DNA of 63,701 bases from an uncultured Ruminococcus sp. (GTDB lineage Bacteria > Bacillota > Clostridia > Oscillospirales > Acutalibacteraceae). Below are positions 17,501 to 25,115 of the stretch, in pieces. Each line of letters opens with the position of its first letter. Within the stretch, counting starts at the first letter, position 1. The stretch covers positions 1 through 63,701 of the forward strand of contig CACZYF010000017.1 of the NCBI GenBank assembly GCA_902785355.1, read 5' to 3'. The notes beneath the pieces were generated by a model. The model was given only the letters and a program-made list of their open reading frames with translations. It searched no databases and had not been told where the DNA came from. A program made the translations under genes and the position numbers.

Positions 17501-17628
17501 CCGCGGATAAGCACGACCCCGGCTACAAGGTATTCCAGTGGGATAAGTGGGAGACTGCGAAGTATGCGACGCGCAATAAGGAGAGCTTCGACATCCTGAA
17601 GAAGTATTTCCTCGGACACTCTGAATAA
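14533..17628 (+). CDS. Large membrane-anchored extracellular protein with CBM9/DOMON-like tail
   Basis: About 1,031 residues from ATG 14533 (AGAAAGG ten bases upstream); a GTG at 14527 would add two residues. A charged cytoplasmic N-terminus (SKEKENKKQQTAELTPEEQ) is followed by one transmembrane helix at ~50-73 (IAAFILVLGIVLLFVIWHLL) and ~950 residues outside. The middle contains a possible TIM-barrel-like region (~480-700). The last ~220 residues resemble a CBM9/DOMON-like beta-sandwich; the motif RLPWTWLNVADPSKK has close relatives in the two glycosidase-like proteins downstream ([27 protein letters not shown]). I do not recognise the family. Because it stands just before the HEAT and glycosyltransferase genes, a role in polymer export, length control or modification is likely. 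Confidence 0.75.
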   Translation: MSKEKENKKQQTAELTPEEQAFQEHQNARAAKVGKFFKRLKWYHIAAFILVLGIVLLFVIWHLLPKKVMNVAVLDKTVLSYADDENIIKENVYRKHQGLYWILHQQRYIKPDGEYYDYQRDYFGPKLDEEGNFDGDTEFKDAQSTPDLLYLSDAYGMGNDTYGYYNGGSPLNGGISDDDMSYISFAHESGAPIVAEMAFFSTPLSDSVRAQLTALTGVNPTKWIGRYLVDLEDFTDVPDWAPPMYEQQEGVEWRFTGPGILLVSNDGKIIILEQNTDFITKNLLKIYINEEYRKEFSGCDSVNFYNWFELVEPNYGVENIATFEFDLNATGMEKIKEVSKTPRFCAISRKQEEGYAPVYYFAGDSNDYVNGNRYGEFLFSNLFFKFLSYDRQGDISNFFWRFYNPLMRHILSDTNSRQYMTEQSEHAEVSHINSGSFQVLQNEKWRSLTLKAASLNAQEPGKATYSRDFTYYEDLIEAAGELGVNCLVAKDLYPPEFYAAISRYNKNSEHDTIYILQRVGVPDGLDVRDYLKDDGLKKWSEAVVSAVKALHGDGRARGEKLGDATYFIDVSEYVLGLCVDPKLDNENTGKITGLSAYSYKGDYVKQNTGAQGFAAYLYDTAQKTSFDSYGYYTPVAVTASPDMIKGMKDVKNQHAYLFSDIAAEDCAEYAFCDVLMDNEAIIDSGKMSESAYTKYLSVFNELNRLTSPLLASGVSFSDVNAVYGQDAVSESEQGEGITDALRAAKDSGILGATVYDLNDSWSDVGEDMRFFTASASNSYLWHNTCDSAEMTGVIAMDSVAPGTPGLVLTDDDLAQALSLSNDAGYLYITLQLLEETDYKENAMFIGLDTFQRNDGEYYYAKDFTANSLSGMEFSLRFEGKQKAALYVMAKYDRNRGSAFTQESYNGDYHKVADLTYGGFTSGDTQFYQTGSTIYIRLPWTWLNVADPSKKLVINDNAFAGDVAKTVTTNGVLASVMIGERKGGDVMYAFPADKHDPGYKVFQWDKWETAKYATRNKESFDILKKYFLGHSE

Positions 17629-17718
17629 ACTTACCCGTCACAAGTCGGGTATCATATCCATAAAACCGGTCACCGGTCACTGACCGCTGATCACTGAATG
17701 AATACAGGAGATAAACGC

Positions 17719-18792
17719 TTGAAGATAGAACTGATAAGCGTTATCGGATTACTGCTGTGTCTGTTGATCATAGGCATAGAGTACATTCTTCTCTATCGGC
17801 TGGCCGAATTGCAGGATGAGCATACGGCTAAGACCGAGAACATCAGGCGCAGGCTTGATATTCATGTGGAAGGGGTGCTCTACGCCCCTACCGACAGCAG
17901 CCGAGACGCTGAGATCACCGCCCTGACAAATGAAATAAACGGAGAGTACGCGGTCTATGAGATGGCTGTACAGGCGATCAGAGAGCACAACGGCTCCTCC
18001 TTCAGCGGCGACGACGCGGCGAAGGAAGCGCTGATCGAGCGCATCAACGCGCAGGTCGACCCTGTCGCGATGTATGTGAAGATGCTCGATGAGGGCGACG
18101 TCTACCACAAGGGCTACGCCTGCCGCAGGCTCGCCGACCTGGACGCGCAGGAATACCGCGACAAGATCAAGGAGTACGTCAGCTCCAAGGAGCGCGACCT
18201 CGCCTACAACGCGGCGATGGCTCTGTGCGAGATGGGCGACGTGTACGAGGTCGCTCAGTATCTGCTGAGCATCGAAAACGACACCCTCTACTCCGGCAGA
18301 ATCGTCAATGAATTCTTTGCGAAATTCACCGGCGACCGCGGAGAGCTCGCCGCGCTGATCTTTGAAAAATGCAACAAATACATGAAATGTACCGTGATCA
18401 AGACGATCGCGATCTACAAGCTCGACCGTTTCAGACCCATGTACCTCGAAGGCGCCGCGGGTGACGATAACCAGATGAAGATCGCCTGTATCAAGGCGCT
18501 CGCCGCCTTCGGCTATCCCGAAGACGAACAGCTCCTGCAGATCGCCGCGGGCGACAAGGACTGGGTGAACCGCTCCTCCGCGATCAGAGGGCTTTCGCTC
18601 CTGAAAACGCAGACCGCACTGAACACCGTCAAGCACGCTCTCGGCGACAAGGAATGGTGGGTGCGCCAGACCGCCGCGCAGGCGATCACCCGCATGGATA
18701 TCTCCCCGAAGGATCTGGAGGAGATCCTCGGCGGCTACGACCGCTTCGCCGCCGACGCGATGAAGAATGTACTGTACAAAACGGTCGAATGA
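17719..18792 (+). CDS. Membrane-anchored HEAT-repeat protein
   Basis: 357 residues if started at TTG 17719, which has AGGAG eight bases upstream; the ATG at 17698 lacks a ribosome binding site. An N-terminal transmembrane helix (ISVIGLLLCLLIIGIEYILL) is followed by a coiled stretch and then at least five HEAT-like helical pairs from ~125 on (for example KGYACRRLADLDAQEYRDKI, AYNAAMALCEMGDVYEV, WVNRSSAIRGLSLLKTQTAL, WVRQTAAQAITRMDISPKDL). Such solenoids act as protein scaffolds. It directly precedes the glycosyltransferase, separated only by a 120-bp repeat, and may organise or regulate that enzyme on the membrane. Confidence 0.82.
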   Translation: MKIELISVIGLLLCLLIIGIEYILLYRLAELQDEHTAKTENIRRRLDIHVEGVLYAPTDSSRDAEITALTNEINGEYAVYEMAVQAIREHNGSSFSGDDAAKEALIERINAQVDPVAMYVKMLDEGDVYHKGYACRRLADLDAQEYRDKIKEYVSSKERDLAYNAAMALCEMGDVYEVAQYLLSIENDTLYSGRIVNEFFAKFTGDRGELAALIFEKCNKYMKCTVIKTIAIYKLDRFRPMYLEGAAGDDNQMKIACIKALAAFGYPEDEQLLQIAAGDKDWVNRSSAIRGLSLLKTQTALNTVKHALGDKEWWVRQTAAQAITRMDISPKDLEEILGGYDRFAADAMKNVLYKTVE

Positions 18793-18835
18793 TCGGCATA
18801 TATACGAACATTGAATAAACAGCTTTCTATTTGCA

Positions 18836-18955
18836 GTCATTCCGAGGAGGGATTTATCCCGACGTGGGAATCCCACAAAGAGAGACTGAAACGTGGGTTC
18901 GTTGCTTTGTGGGATTGCCGCGGGCTCGACGCACGTGTCGAGCCCTCGCAATGAC
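18836..18955. repeat. 120-bp REP/MITE-like element with GTCATTGCGAGG-type ends
   Basis: The ends are GTCATTCCGAGGAGGG and CCCTCGCAATGAC (reverse complement GTCATTGCGAGGG). Inside are two more inverted repeats: TCCCACAAAG...CTTTGTGGGA and the tight palindrome GGGCTCGACGCACGTGTCGAGCCC split here as GGGCTCGACG/CACGTGTCGAGCCC. The whole can fold into a long hairpin. Such GTCATTGCGAGG elements are widespread in bacterial intergenic regions. It sits in the operon between the HEAT gene and the glycosyltransferase, so it could influence mRNA stability or stoichiometry. Confidence 0.8.
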
Positions 18956-18984
18956 TTAAAATAACAACGAAGGAGGGACAAACC

Positions 18985-20397
18985 GTGGGATTTTTGAATG
19001 CGGTACGCAGCTTTATCGTCGTGTTCAACTACTTCTGCATGGCGTTCACGCTGGTGCTCAGCTTTATCTATATCATCCAGCTCTTTGTCTCCCTGTTCAG
19101 GGTACACCGTAATTTTGACAAGACCTTCTCCGACGACTTCCTCAGCTACGTGGACAGCGACAACCTTCTCCCGATCTCTCTGATCATCCCCGCGTACAAC
19201 GAGCAGGAGAATATCGTCCAGAATATCCGCTCGCTGATGAAGCTCAACTACCCGCAGTTCGAGATCATCGTCGTCAACGACGGCTCCACTGACAAGACAG
19301 GCGAGCTGGTGGTCAACGCCTTCAATATGCACAAGATCGAGACCTCGATCCGCTACCAGATACCCACCCAGAAGATCGAGGCTGTCTATTACAGCAAGAA
19401 ATACCCCAACCTTCTCTATGTCCAGAAGGCGAACGGCGGTAAGTCCGACGCGCTGAACGCGGGCATCAATATCTCCAAGTACCCGCTCTTCACCTGTCTG
19501 GACGCCGACTCCCGTATCGAGAAGGACGCGTTGCTGCGCCTTTCCATGGAGTTCATCAAGGATTCCCGCACCGTCGTCGCAGGCGGTATCGTGCGTATCG
19601 CGAACGGCTCGAAGATCGTCGACGGCGAGCTCAAGGGCTTCTCCATGCCCAAGAAACTGATCGAGCGCTTCCAGATCGTCGAGTATTACCGTTCCTTTTT
19701 GATGGGACGTGTGTTCTGGAGCGCGTCGAACTCCCTTCTGATCGTCTCCGGCGCGTTCGGTCTGTTCCGCAAGCAGACCGTCATCGAGGTCGGCGGCTAC
19801 AAGAAGAACACCATCGGCGAGGATATGGAGATCGTCGTCCGCATCCACCGCTATATGCGGAAGAATCGCAGGAAATATAAGGTCAAGTTCAACGAGTTTT
19901 CCGTCTGCTGGACGCAGGGTCCGATGTCGCTCAACGATATCCGCTCCCAGCGCCGCCGCTGGCAGATCGGTCTGATGGATACGCTGATCTCCCACGCGGG
20001 TATGACCTTCAACCCCAGATACGGCTTCGTCGGTCTGGTGTCGATGCCCTACAACTGGATCTTTGAGCTGTTCGGCGCGCTGGTCGAGACGATCGGCTAT
20101 GTGCTCCTACCGTTCACGCTGATCATGGGAGAGCTGAACATGTTCTTCTTCGTGATCTACTTCCTCTTGTCGGTCTCGCTGGGCGTTATCCTCTCCGAGG
20201 GCAGCCTCGTGCTCGAGCAGTACACCCACCGCGCCGCGATGACCGCCAAGCAGAGCATCAGCATCTCTGTCTACGCGATCTTAGAGAACTTCGGCTACCG
20301 CCAGTTGATCACCCTCTTCCGTATGGAGGGCATCATCAAGTACCGCAAGCTCCGCAAAACGTGGGGCAAGATCAAGCGTAAGGAGTTCGAGCAATGA
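18985..20397 (+). CDS. Processive membrane glycosyltransferase, family GT2 (exopolysaccharide synthase)
   Basis: 470 residues from GTG 18985, preceded by AAGGAGGG. Topology: one N-terminal transmembrane helix, a cytoplasmic GT-A domain (~60-330) and four C-terminal helices (~340-420). The catalytic set of processive GT2 synthases is present: Asp99 in VVNDGST, Asp173-x-Asp175 in LDADSRI, GED at 278-280, and QxxRW as Q322-RRRW. This is the BcsA/IcaA/hyaluronan-synthase architecture, joining nucleotide-sugars while extruding the chain. The substrate cannot be read from sequence. No PilZ domain is attached and none is encoded nearby, so c-di-GMP control must act elsewhere, most simply through the riboswitch. 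It overlaps the next gene by 4 bp (ATGA), implying coupled translation. Confidence 0.92.
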   Translation: MGFLNAVRSFIVVFNYFCMAFTLVLSFIYIIQLFVSLFRVHRNFDKTFSDDFLSYVDSDNLLPISLIIPAYNEQENIVQNIRSLMKLNYPQFEIIVVNDGSTDKTGELVVNAFNMHKIETSIRYQIPTQKIEAVYYSKKYPNLLYVQKANGGKSDALNAGINISKYPLFTCLDADSRIEKDALLRLSMEFIKDSRTVVAGGIVRIANGSKIVDGELKGFSMPKKLIERFQIVEYYRSFLMGRVFWSASNSLLIVSGAFGLFRKQTVIEVGGYKKNTIGEDMEIVVRIHRYMRKNRRKYKVKFNEFSVCWTQGPMSLNDIRSQRRRWQIGLMDTLISHAGMTFNPRYGFVGLVSMPYNWIFELFGALVETIGYVLLPFTLIMGELNMFFFVIYFLLSVSLGVILSEGSLVLEQYTHRAAMTAKQSISISVYAILENFGYRQLITLFRMEGIIKYRKLRKTWGKIKRKEFEQ

Positions 20398-22613
20398 AGA
20401 AGATCGTTATTTCCGTCGTTGCCACCATCCTTGTGCTCTTTCTGCTGGCACAGACCGGCTTGCTCGCTCCCTTCGGGATCAAGCAGCTCTCCATCTTCGG
20501 GAAAGACCACATCAAGCACAATTACTCGGAGAATTCCAGCGAAGAGTATATGGACACCGTCAAGAACCTCAGCTACCGCATGAAGGCGGAGGGCAACTAC
20601 TTCAGCGTCTACAAAAACGGCGGCTGGAGCGAGCAGTTCATGACCGGCGTCAACATCGGCGCGTCTGAGCCTTCGCTCTTCCCCGGCGACCTCACCATCA
20701 GCTATGAGACCTACCTGAGATGGTTCAAATACATCAGCGAGATGAACTGCAACTGCATCCGCGTCTACACCACCATGCGCCCGCAGTTCTACCTTGCGCT
20801 CAACGACTTCAACAAGACCGCCGACAACCCGATCTTCCTCTTTCAGGGCGTGTGGGTCAACGAGGACGACATCGAGCGTCTGGACGACGTTTACGCGGAG
20901 AATGAGAAGATCCTCAACGACTTCAAGCAGGACGTCCTGACCACCGTGGACGTCATCCACGGCAGCGCGGTCATCCCCGACAGCCCCGGTAAGGCGTCCG
21001 GCACCTACCGCACGGACGTCTCCCGCTGGATGGCGGGCTGGATCGTCGGCATCGAGTGGGATCCGAACCTCGTCATCAACACCGACGAACAGCATCCCGA
21101 TATGCGCGACTACGACGGCAAGTACCTCTTTACTCAGGGCGCAACGCCGTTTGAAGCCTTCCTGTGTAGGGTGGGCGACGCGCTGATCGAGCACGAGACC
21201 GAAAAGTACCAGTTTCAAGTGCCTCTCGCCTTCACCAACTGGATCACCACCGACCCGCTGAGCCACCCGAACGAGCCGCACTTCGACGAGGACAAGGCGA
21301 CCGTCAACACGGAGAACATCAAGTTCCGCAACTTTGACGCGGGCATGTTCGTCTCCTACCATATCTACCCCTACTACCCCGACAGCCTGAACTATCAGGA
21401 GGACTACCTCCTCAACACCGACAGCGAGGGCAAGGTCGACACCTACACCGCCTACCTCAAGGACCTCAAGCTGGTGCACACCCTGCCGATGCTGGTCGCC
21501 GAGTTCGGCATCCCGACCTCGCGCGGCATGGGTCACGAGAGCGTCATGGGATATAATCAGGGTCACGTCGACGAGAACGCTCAGGGCGCGATGCTGATGG
21601 GCATGATCGACTCCATCCACGCCACGGGCTACGCCGGCGGACTGATGTTCACCTGGCAGGACGAGTGGTTCAAGCGTACCTGGAACAACGTCATGTACGA
21701 TATCGCCGACCGCCGTCCGTTCTGGTCGAATATCCAGACTACGGAGCAGTGCTTCGGCATCCTCGCCTTCGACCCCGGCGCGAAATACACCTGCTGCTAC
21801 CCCGACGGAGACCTCTCCGACTGGGACGGCGTGGAATCCGCCGTCACGACTGACCAGGGCGAGCTGTTCATCCGCAGCGACGAGCGCTACCTCTACCTCA
21901 TGGTCAAGGCGGACGGCTACGACTTCAACAACGACACCCTGTATATCCCCGTCAACACGATCGCGGGTCAGGGCAACACGACCGCGAAGGACTATAACCT
22001 CACCTTTGACGACGGCGCGGACTTCCTGATCAAGATCCACGGCGCGAACGACTCACACATTTTCGTCGACCGCTACTACGACGCGTTCAACTTCCACTTT
22101 GTCCAGTCCCGCATCCTCTCGGACTTCCCTGTTCCGAAGGACACCGGCGTCATGGACACCGGCATCTTTGACGAGATGATGCTCTGCTACGGCTACCACC
22201 TCAAGGTGGGAGGTACCGGCGCGGAGGTGCCCGATAAGGCGTATGAGACCGGCAAGCTCCAGTACGGCAACGCCAACCCCGACGCAAAGGACTACGCCTC
22301 CCTCTCCGATTTCTGCTACGGAGACGGCGGGGTCGAGCTGCGTATCCCGTGGCAGCTTCTCAACGTCATGGATCCCTCCTCCAAGCAGCAGATGAGCGAC
22401 TTCAACGAGGAGCAGGTCTTTATCCCGCAGGATTTCGATTCCTTCGACTTCGGCTTCGGCTGCGCCAAGGGCAAGGAGAAGCTCAACATCTCCTTCTCCG
22501 GCAGCTACAGCTATGAGGAATGGAATATCCCGACCTGGCACGAGAGGCTCAAGCCCTCTTACTACCAGCTTCAGAAGTATCTGGAGAAATACCGCAACAA
22601 CACGAAAGAATAA
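20394..22613 (+). CDS. Membrane-anchored glycosidase-like protein with CBM9/DOMON-like tail
   Basis: 739 residues, start overlapping the synthase stop. An N-terminal hydrophobic helix (VISVVATILVLFLLAQTGLL) should act as signal anchor. Residues ~80-450 look like a GH-A-type TIM barrel: ETYLRWFKYISEMNCNCIRV near beta 2, Glu221 in VGIEWDP (candidate acid/base) and Glu370 in LVAEFGIPTSRG (candidate nucleophile), [11 protein letters not shown] near the last strand. The ~250-residue C-terminal part (PDGDLSDWDG, then RIPWQLLNVMDPSS) is a CBM9/DOMON-like beta-sandwich. Both Glu residues are kept in the paralogue at 22668-24806. It may trim, release or modify the polymer made by the adjacent synthase, as BcsZ or PssZ do in other systems; enzyme family and substrate are unassigned. 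Confidence 0.78.
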   Translation: MKKIVISVVATILVLFLLAQTGLLAPFGIKQLSIFGKDHIKHNYSENSSEEYMDTVKNLSYRMKAEGNYFSVYKNGGWSEQFMTGVNIGASEPSLFPGDLTISYETYLRWFKYISEMNCNCIRVYTTMRPQFYLALNDFNKTADNPIFLFQGVWVNEDDIERLDDVYAENEKILNDFKQDVLTTVDVIHGSAVIPDSPGKASGTYRTDVSRWMAGWIVGIEWDPNLVINTDEQHPDMRDYDGKYLFTQGATPFEAFLCRVGDALIEHETEKYQFQVPLAFTNWITTDPLSHPNEPHFDEDKATVNTENIKFRNFDAGMFVSYHIYPYYPDSLNYQEDYLLNTDSEGKVDTYTAYLKDLKLVHTLPMLVAEFGIPTSRGMGHESVMGYNQGHVDENAQGAMLMGMIDSIHATGYAGGLMFTWQDEWFKRTWNNVMYDIADRRPFWSNIQTTEQCFGILAFDPGAKYTCCYPDGDLSDWDGVESAVTTDQGELFIRSDERYLYLMVKADGYDFNNDTLYIPVNTIAGQGNTTAKDYNLTFDDGADFLIKIHGANDSHIFVDRYYDAFNFHFVQSRILSDFPVPKDTGVMDTGIFDEMMLCYGYHLKVGGTGAEVPDKAYETGKLQYGNANPDAKDYASLSDFCYGDGGVELRIPWQLLNVMDPSSKQQMSDFNEEQVFIPQDFDSFDFGFGCAKGKEKLNISFSGSYSYEEWNIPTWHERLKPSYYQLQKYLEKYRNNTKE

Positions 22614-22660
22614 CCGAAAGAATAACCGAAAGAATAACCGAAAGAATAACCGAAAGAAGG
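22603..22660 (+). repeat. 12-bp tandem repeat at the gene junction
   Basis: CGAAAGAATAAC occurs four times in perfect tandem (22603-22650) followed by a partial copy CGAAAGAAGG. The first copy contains the stop codon of the upstream gene; each copy repeats the same codons plus a TAA stop, and the last becomes the ribosome binding site (AAGAAGG) of the next gene. Slipped-strand changes would alter only the spacer, in steps of 12 bp. Confidence 0.9.
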
Positions 22661-22667
22661 TGGCAGG

Positions 22668-24806
22668 ATGAAAAGGACGCTCGCGCTGATCTTGGCGCTG
22701 ATGATGCTTCTTCTTGCCGCCTGCGATCGGAAGAATACCGATAATGATAAGAACGCCGCTGTACCCGGGCACATCACGTTGCCCGATACACACGGCGTTT
22801 TTATGCCTTTTTATGCGGCGGATAACGGCTATCTCTACCGCAATATCGGCGAGAAGCAGGGCGAGCTGTTCTATGTCAAGGGCGTGAACATGGGACTGAC
22901 CGAGCCGCACACCGATCTCAGCTCCCCCGATATCACCTACGATACCTTCATGGACTGGTTCGGGAAGATCGCCGCCATGAACGCCAACACCGTGCGCGTG
23001 TTCTCACTGATGAACCCCGATTTTTACCGTGCCTTCTCCGATTATAATGAGCAGAACGCGGATCACCCGCTCTATCTGATCCAGGGGATCTGGTTTTCCG
23101 AGGATCTGATGTATCAGCTCACGGACGCGCTCGAGAGCGATCAGATATTGATCTCAGCCTTCAAGCGCTCCGTCACGGAGACGGTCGACGCGATCCACGG
23201 CTCCAGCGACGATACCGCCTACGGAAAGTATGATCCCGCGATCTATGACCGCGATATCTCCGACTATGTCGTCGGTTACATCTTAGGGCTGGAATACCCC
23301 GCCGCCTTTGTGGAGGAGACCAACGCCTCCCACCCCGATATGGCGGACTACAGGGGCGAGTATCTCTCCACCGCGGAGGGCTCGAGTCCCTTTGAAGCCT
23401 TTCTCTGTGAGGTCGGCGACACGCTGATCACTCATGAGAGCGGAACCTATTCCTGCCAGATACCCGTTGCCTTCCTGAACTGGCAGACGCTCGACACCCT
23501 GAGCCATACCGCTGAGCCGTTCCCCGAGGAGGAGGACGCCCGGAGCGTTGATACGGAGAAGATCAAGCCCCTGTCCGACTACTACGCCGGGCTGTTCGCG
23601 GCGGTGGACGTCTACCCCTACTATCCCGAGTTCATGAATCATCAGAAGGCATATACCGAGGCAGAGGATAACTACCTCGCCTACCTCAACGAGCTGAAAA
23701 CGCAGTACACAGTCCCGCTTCTGATCGCGGAGTACGGGTTGAGCACCTCGCGCGGGATCGCGCATACCGGCATCAACGGCTATCAGCAGGGCGGTCTGAC
23801 CGAGCAGGAGCAGGGCGAGCTGGATGCGCGGATGGCGCGGGATATCTGTGAAGCGGGCTGCTGCGGAGGACTGCTCTTCTCCTGGCAGGACGAGTGGTTC
23901 AAGCGCACCTGGAACATGGAGATGTACTACCCGCCCAAGGCGATCGACCGCACCCATGACCTCTCCTCCGCGGAGCAGAGCTACGGCGTGCTCGCCTTTG
24001 ACGCCGCCGCCGCTTATCCCGACGGAGACGCCGCCGAGTGGAACGAGACAACCGGCGTCGGTGAGAGCCGCGTCTGCGCGCGCTATGACGCGGAGTACCT
24101 GCACCTTCTGGTCTCTCTGCCGGACGGCTTCGACTTTGATGCCGACAGCTACTATATCCCCATACAAGTGACAGGCGAGGGCAGCACCTTCAAGAAGGAC
24201 AGCGCTCTGAGTTTCTCCGAGCCGGTTGATTACCTCATCGAGATCAAGGGCAGGGACGCGACCCGCGTGCTCTGCGACCCTGTGCGCGACGTCTTCTATT
24301 ACCGCCAGAACGTGCTCCGCAAGATCTTCGGCAAGGACAAAGCCGCTCCCGCTGAGAAGAACAGCGGCGACTACCATCCGATCTATATGCTCACCTCTAA
24401 CGAAATGTACCTGCCCGACGAGAAGCGAACGATCGAGCCGCAGTACTATGAGACCGGAAAGCTGACCTACGGCAACGCGAACCCGGAGAGCGACGAGTAT
24501 AACTCGCAGGCGGACTTCTGTCTTGCGGGCAACAAGCTCGAGCTACGGATCGCGTGGTATCTCCTCGGCATCAAGAACCCCCGCACGATGGCGTGTATCG
24601 GTGAGCTGAGCGGAGAGAATATCACCTTCTCGACCTTCGAGCACCTCAAGCTCGGCGCGGGAGAGGACGGCGAGATCACGCTCTATGACACAGGCTTTAC
24701 GGGGCTGAAAAACATCGCCTATCAACAGCGGCTCAAGCGCTCCTACGGCATCCTGACCGAGGCCTTCGCCGCTTTACCGACATTTGAAACAGATAAGAAA
24801 AGCTAG
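22668..24806 (+). CDS. Glycosidase-like lipoprotein, paralogue of the upstream gene product
   Basis: 712 residues. The N-terminus is a lipoprotein signal ([19 protein letters not shown]) with lipobox LLAAC, so this copy is lipid-anchored rather than helix-anchored. The body follows the protein at 20394-22613 domain by domain: [20 protein letters not shown], Glu209 in LGLEYPA, Glu355 in [25 protein letters not shown], then [10 protein letters not shown] and the [12 protein letters not shown] beta-sandwich motif. Conservation of both candidate catalytic Glu residues between the two supports enzymatic function. The pair arose by duplication and now differs clearly. As last gene of the operon, it is followed by a strong terminator. 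Likely a polymer-modifying or polymer-binding surface protein. Confidence 0.78.
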   Translation: MKRTLALILALMMLLLAACDRKNTDNDKNAAVPGHITLPDTHGVFMPFYAADNGYLYRNIGEKQGELFYVKGVNMGLTEPHTDLSSPDITYDTFMDWFGKIAAMNANTVRVFSLMNPDFYRAFSDYNEQNADHPLYLIQGIWFSEDLMYQLTDALESDQILISAFKRSVTETVDAIHGSSDDTAYGKYDPAIYDRDISDYVVGYILGLEYPAAFVEETNASHPDMADYRGEYLSTAEGSSPFEAFLCEVGDTLITHESGTYSCQIPVAFLNWQTLDTLSHTAEPFPEEEDARSVDTEKIKPLSDYYAGLFAAVDVYPYYPEFMNHQKAYTEAEDNYLAYLNELKTQYTVPLLIAEYGLSTSRGIAHTGINGYQQGGLTEQEQGELDARMARDICEAGCCGGLLFSWQDEWFKRTWNMEMYYPPKAIDRTHDLSSAEQSYGVLAFDAAAAYPDGDAAEWNETTGVGESRVCARYDAEYLHLLVSLPDGFDFDADSYYIPIQVTGEGSTFKKDSALSFSEPVDYLIEIKGRDATRVLCDPVRDVFYYRQNVLRKIFGKDKAAPAEKNSGDYHPIYMLTSNEMYLPDEKRTIEPQYYETGKLTYGNANPESDEYNSQADFCLAGNKLELRIAWYLLGIKNPRTMACIGELSGENITFSTFEHLKLGAGEDGEITLYDTGFTGLKNIAYQQRLKRSYGILTEAFAALPTFETDKKS

Positions 24807-24832
24807 GGTGACGGATTACTCCTGTCACCCTA
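24804..24832 (+). terminator. Intrinsic terminator of the matrix operon
   Basis: TAGGGTGAC pairs with GTCACCCTA across an 11-base loop directly behind the last stop codon. The T run after it is poor (AACTATTT). The next ~215 bp to 25049 hold no recognisable feature. Confidence 0.75.
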
Positions 24833-25049
24833 AACTATTTCCATAAAACATACAAACTTTTCCGATCATGTTTCTTCCACCCTGATCATGTAATACTGTT
24901 ATGTAGTGACCGTTTGTCAATAGGCAAAAGTCACAAATGTAAAAAAGAATAAAAAATGAGATAGGGAAAGGGGAGAGGACTGCCAATTGACCTTGGAATA
25001 ATCGGCGATACAGTCCAATGCCTCGAGATACTTTCCTTCAAATAATGGC

Positions 25050-25080
25050 AGGGGCTGTCGCAAGTGTTGCGGCAGCCCCT
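25050..25080 (-). terminator. Terminator of the Ala/Gln-repeat membrane protein gene
   Basis: AGGGGCTGTCGCAA pairs with TTGCGGCAGCCCCT across a three-base loop (one G-U type pair); it lies 36 bp beyond the stop of the minus-strand gene at 25116. Confidence 0.8.
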
Positions 25081-25115
25081 TGTCGGTGAGAGGGTTCTTT
25101 TACCAAGAGCGGCGA

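Noticed and set aside
17749-19995. 748-codon minus-strand open frame spanning the HEAT and glycosyltransferase genes
   Set aside because: Crosses two real genes and an intergenic repeat; no start signal, no domain.
22603-22660. 12-bp tandem repeat as a CRISPR-like array
   Set aside because: Units are contiguous with no spacers and contain the gene stop codon; it is a simple tandem repeat.
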